A stretch of DNA of 8,241 nt from the NCBI GenBank assembly GCA_007116585.1, contig SKIE01000352.1, positions 1 through 8,241 of the forward strand. Reading direction: 5' to 3'. Below the pieces are notes generated by a model that worked only from the letters and a program-made list of their open reading frames with translations, was not told the origin of the DNA and did no database searches. This document shows positions 6,806-8,241 of this stretch, piece by piece. Positions within the stretch are counted from its first letter, which is position 1. The number at the start of each line of letters is the position of its first letter. The position numbers and the translations under genes are program-made. The DNA comes from Wenzhouxiangella sp. GTDB taxonomy: Bacteria > Pseudomonadota > Gammaproteobacteria > Xanthomonadales > Wenzhouxiangellaceae.

Positions 6806-7567
6806 TTACCGCGAATGATTCAGGGACCGCTGGCTGTAAAGCTTCTCATAAAGCGGCTGACAGAACGCCGCGACTTCCGCGGCCTGCCCCGTCAGCTGGA
6901 TATCACGCGCCTTCGGGGCGGCAAAGCCGGTCGACCGCCACACCGAGTCATACCAGTATCTGGCCCAGACGCCGTCACTGTCGCGCGGGCCCGGCGGCCA
7001 CTTCAGCATTTCAGCCACAAACCCGATACCCAGCCAGCCGCACAGCGCACGCAGATGGGCTTCCGGGTCAGCCAGGAATTCTCCGCCGTCGATGACCGGC
7101 GGCAAACGGCCCGTCTGCCTTTCCAGCCAGTCAAACAGCATGATCTGCTGCGGCAGGCCGACGTCTTCCGGCGTGATTTGATCGGTTCCTCGCGCACGAA
7201 CATAAGAGGCAACGACTTCATCCGGCCGCCGGATCAGAAAGATATTGGTCAGCTCGGCGATCCAGTCCAGATCAATATGCGGGTGGAGGTGGTGGCACAT
7301 GTGCTTCTGATACCAGACTGGCTTTTTATCCGGTACCTCGCCAACCGTCAGCTCGGCCACGACACGGCGCCAGTCGCTATCGCCGGCGGCGATGACTTCG
7401 TCGCGGCCGGGATGGTCGGCGCCGCTCATCGCCAGCCAGGCAGCATACAGCGGTTCATCACTGACCGAGCAATCCGGCCGGTTTTCCCACGACCGCATCA
7501 TGGCGGTGGAGATATTGCGTGGACCGGACCACATGGCAATACGCAGCGGCTCAGCCAAATCGATCAC
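6806..7567 (-). CDS. P-loop sulfotransferase-like protein
   Basis: 253 residues from the GTG at 7567. No signal peptide, so cytoplasmic. Residues 9-24 (RIAMWSGPRNISTAMM) are a beta strand and P-loop-like turn corresponding to the 5'-phosphosulfate-binding loop of PAPS-dependent sulfotransferases. Residues 109-122 (IFLIRRPDEVVASY) match the second, 3'-phosphate-binding element ('RxPxxxxxSy'). Between them, DEPLYAAWL (37-45) and a His-rich stretch KHMCHHLHPH (88-97) may line the acceptor site. Length fits a minimal sulfotransferase. The first loop lacks the common 'SGTT', so sulfuryl transfer is inferred, not certain; it could be a relative binding another nucleotide. The GTG overlaps the stop of the aminotransferase-like gene as GTGA, indicating translational coupling. 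A TTG at 7576 would add three residues, but neither start has a good ribosome binding site. Confidence 0.8.
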   Translation of the reverse strand: MIDLAEPLRIAMWSGPRNISTAMMRSWENRPDCSVSDEPLYAAWLAMSGADHPGRDEVIAAGDSDWRRVVAELTVGEVPDKKPVWYQKHMCHHLHPHIDLDWIAELTNIFLIRRPDEVVASYVRARGTDQITPEDVGLPQQIMLFDWLERQTGRLPPVIDGGEFLADPEAHLRALCGWLGIGFVAEMLKWPPGPRDSDGVWARYWYDSVWRSTGFAAPKARDIQLTGQAAEVAAFCQPLYEKLYSQRSLNHSR

Positions 7568-8241
7568 CCTGGCCAACGGCGCGCGGCCACATCGGCGTGC
7601 ACCAACCCGGCATAAAGTGACTGCAATCGCCGCGTGACCGGTCCCGGCAGCGGGCTTTGCATGGGTCTTCCATCAACCGAGCGCACTGGGGTCAACCCGC
7701 CCAGCGTGCCGGTCACAAACGCCTCTTCGGCCCCGTAGACATCTGTCAGGCTGAAGTCCCTCTCGAAACAGGGAATATCATGATCGCGGCAGATCTTTAT
7801 GACATTGCCGCGTGTGATGCCCCCGAGGCAATACTTGCCGCTGGAGGTCCATACCTCGCCCCGGCGCACGATGAAAAAATGGGTGGAGTTACACGTCGCC
7901 ACGAACCCGTGCGGGTCCAGCATCAGCGCCTCATCGGCGCCAGCTTCATTGGCCTGTATGCAGGCATTGATGCAGTTGAACTTCGCATGCGAATTGATTT
8001 TGGGATCCTGCGCATCCGGTGCGCTGCGCCGCACATGCACCGTAAACAGCTTGAGGCCGCGCCCGGCTGCCGCTGGATCATGCGGGCTCCTGGCCGGCAC
8101 GATCACGAGGGTAGCTTGGCCTACCGCCAGGCGAGGATCCTGATACGGCTCCCGGCGAATGCCCCGGGTCACCATCAGGCGCAGGTGGGCATCATTTTCC
8201 AGACTGTTTGCGGCAATCGTCTCGTAGATCGCGCGAGTCAA
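7564..8241 (-). CDS. Class IV aminotransferase-like (BCAT/DAAT fold) protein, N-terminus missing
   Basis: 225 codons are visible and the gene enters from the right edge, so probably 70-90 N-terminal residues are lost. The C-terminal domain is clearly fold type IV: NEAGADEALMLD, GEVWTSSGKYCLGGITRGNV, and AEEAFVTGTLGGLTPVRSVDGR all have counterparts in branched-chain and D-amino-acid aminotransferases. Two key positions differ in an ungapped comparison: the PLP Lys aligns with Asn (codon 7993-7995, in INSHAK) and the Glu contacting the PLP ring nitrogen aligns with Thr (codon 7894-7896, in FVATCNSTHFF). A Lys four residues after that Asn (codon 7981-7983) could serve if the strand is shifted. 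I recall similar 'TCNSTHFF' sequences annotated simply as class IV aminotransferase, so this is likely a subfamily trait rather than decay. It overlaps the sulfotransferase-like gene by 4 bases. Substrate unknown; simple valine/leucine transamination should not be assumed. Confidence 0.85.
   Translation of the reverse strand: MTRAIYETIAANSLENDAHLRLMVTRGIRREPYQDPRLAVGQATLVIVPARSPHDPAAAGRGLKLFTVHVRRSAPDAQDPKINSHAKFNCINACIQANEAGADEALMLDPHGFVATCNSTHFFIVRRGEVWTSSGKYCLGGITRGNVIKICRDHDIPCFERDFSLTDVYGAEEAFVTGTLGGLTPVRSVDGRPMQSPLPGPVTRRLQSLYAGLVHADVAARRWPG

Noticed and set aside
6629..7615. Open frame of 328 codons on the plus strand
   Set aside because: It runs antisense across the DUF4438 start and the whole sulfotransferase-like gene, both of which have clear family motifs; its translation resembles nothing.
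1..8241. Mobile element, CRISPR array, tRNA or phage remnants
   Set aside because: No direct repeat series, terminal inverted repeats, transposase or integrase motifs, or tRNA-like cloverleaf were noticed; composition appears even across the window.

Overview
The window (about 60% G+C by eye) looks like chromosomal DNA of a Gram-negative proteobacterium. It has a large TonB-dependent outer-membrane receptor, several Sec-type signal peptides and densely packed genes. The small secreted protein with paired Cys and a 'DNGHVWRQ' domain, and the style of the receptor, suggest a gammaproteobacterium near the Chromatiales/Xanthomonadales (Wenzhouxiangella-like). That placement is inference from recall, not a search.

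Layout, left to right. (1) Positions 1-170, minus strand: the first 56 codons of an exported protein with a signal peptide and the start of a solute-binding-type sensor domain. (2) 326-913, plus: a small secreted protein of unknown function. (3) 925-959: a strong hairpin terminator shared by two converging genes. (4) 983-4063, minus: a 1026-residue TonB-dependent receptor with ten Cys in five close pairs. (5) 4064-4382: the divergent control region, with a perfect 18-bp dyad overlapping the best receptor promoter candidate. (6) 4383-5762, plus: an exported protein resembling the haem-b subunit family of ethylbenzene dehydrogenase, started at a GTG with an excellent ribosome binding site. (7) 5768-5795: a second hairpin between converging genes. 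(8) 5806-8241, minus: three genes that look like one transcript entering from the right edge. In transcription order these are a class IV aminotransferase-like protein (N-terminus outside the window), a P-loop sulfotransferase-like protein overlapping it by 4 bases, and an exported DUF4438 protein 37 bases further on.

How the parts may work together. The receptor and the haem-binding-type protein share one regulatory region and may be co-regulated parts of an envelope uptake or redox function, but no molybdoenzyme or electron-transfer partner is present. The three-gene minus-strand cluster is the most intriguing part. Aligned without gaps to ordinary class IV aminotransferases as I recall them, the aminotransferase-like protein has Asn at the position of the PLP-binding Lys and Thr at the position of the Glu that contacts the PLP ring nitrogen. 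It is translationally coupled to a sulfotransferase-like protein. This could be an undescribed two-enzyme module, possibly with a non-transaminase chemistry; no substrate can be read from the sequence.
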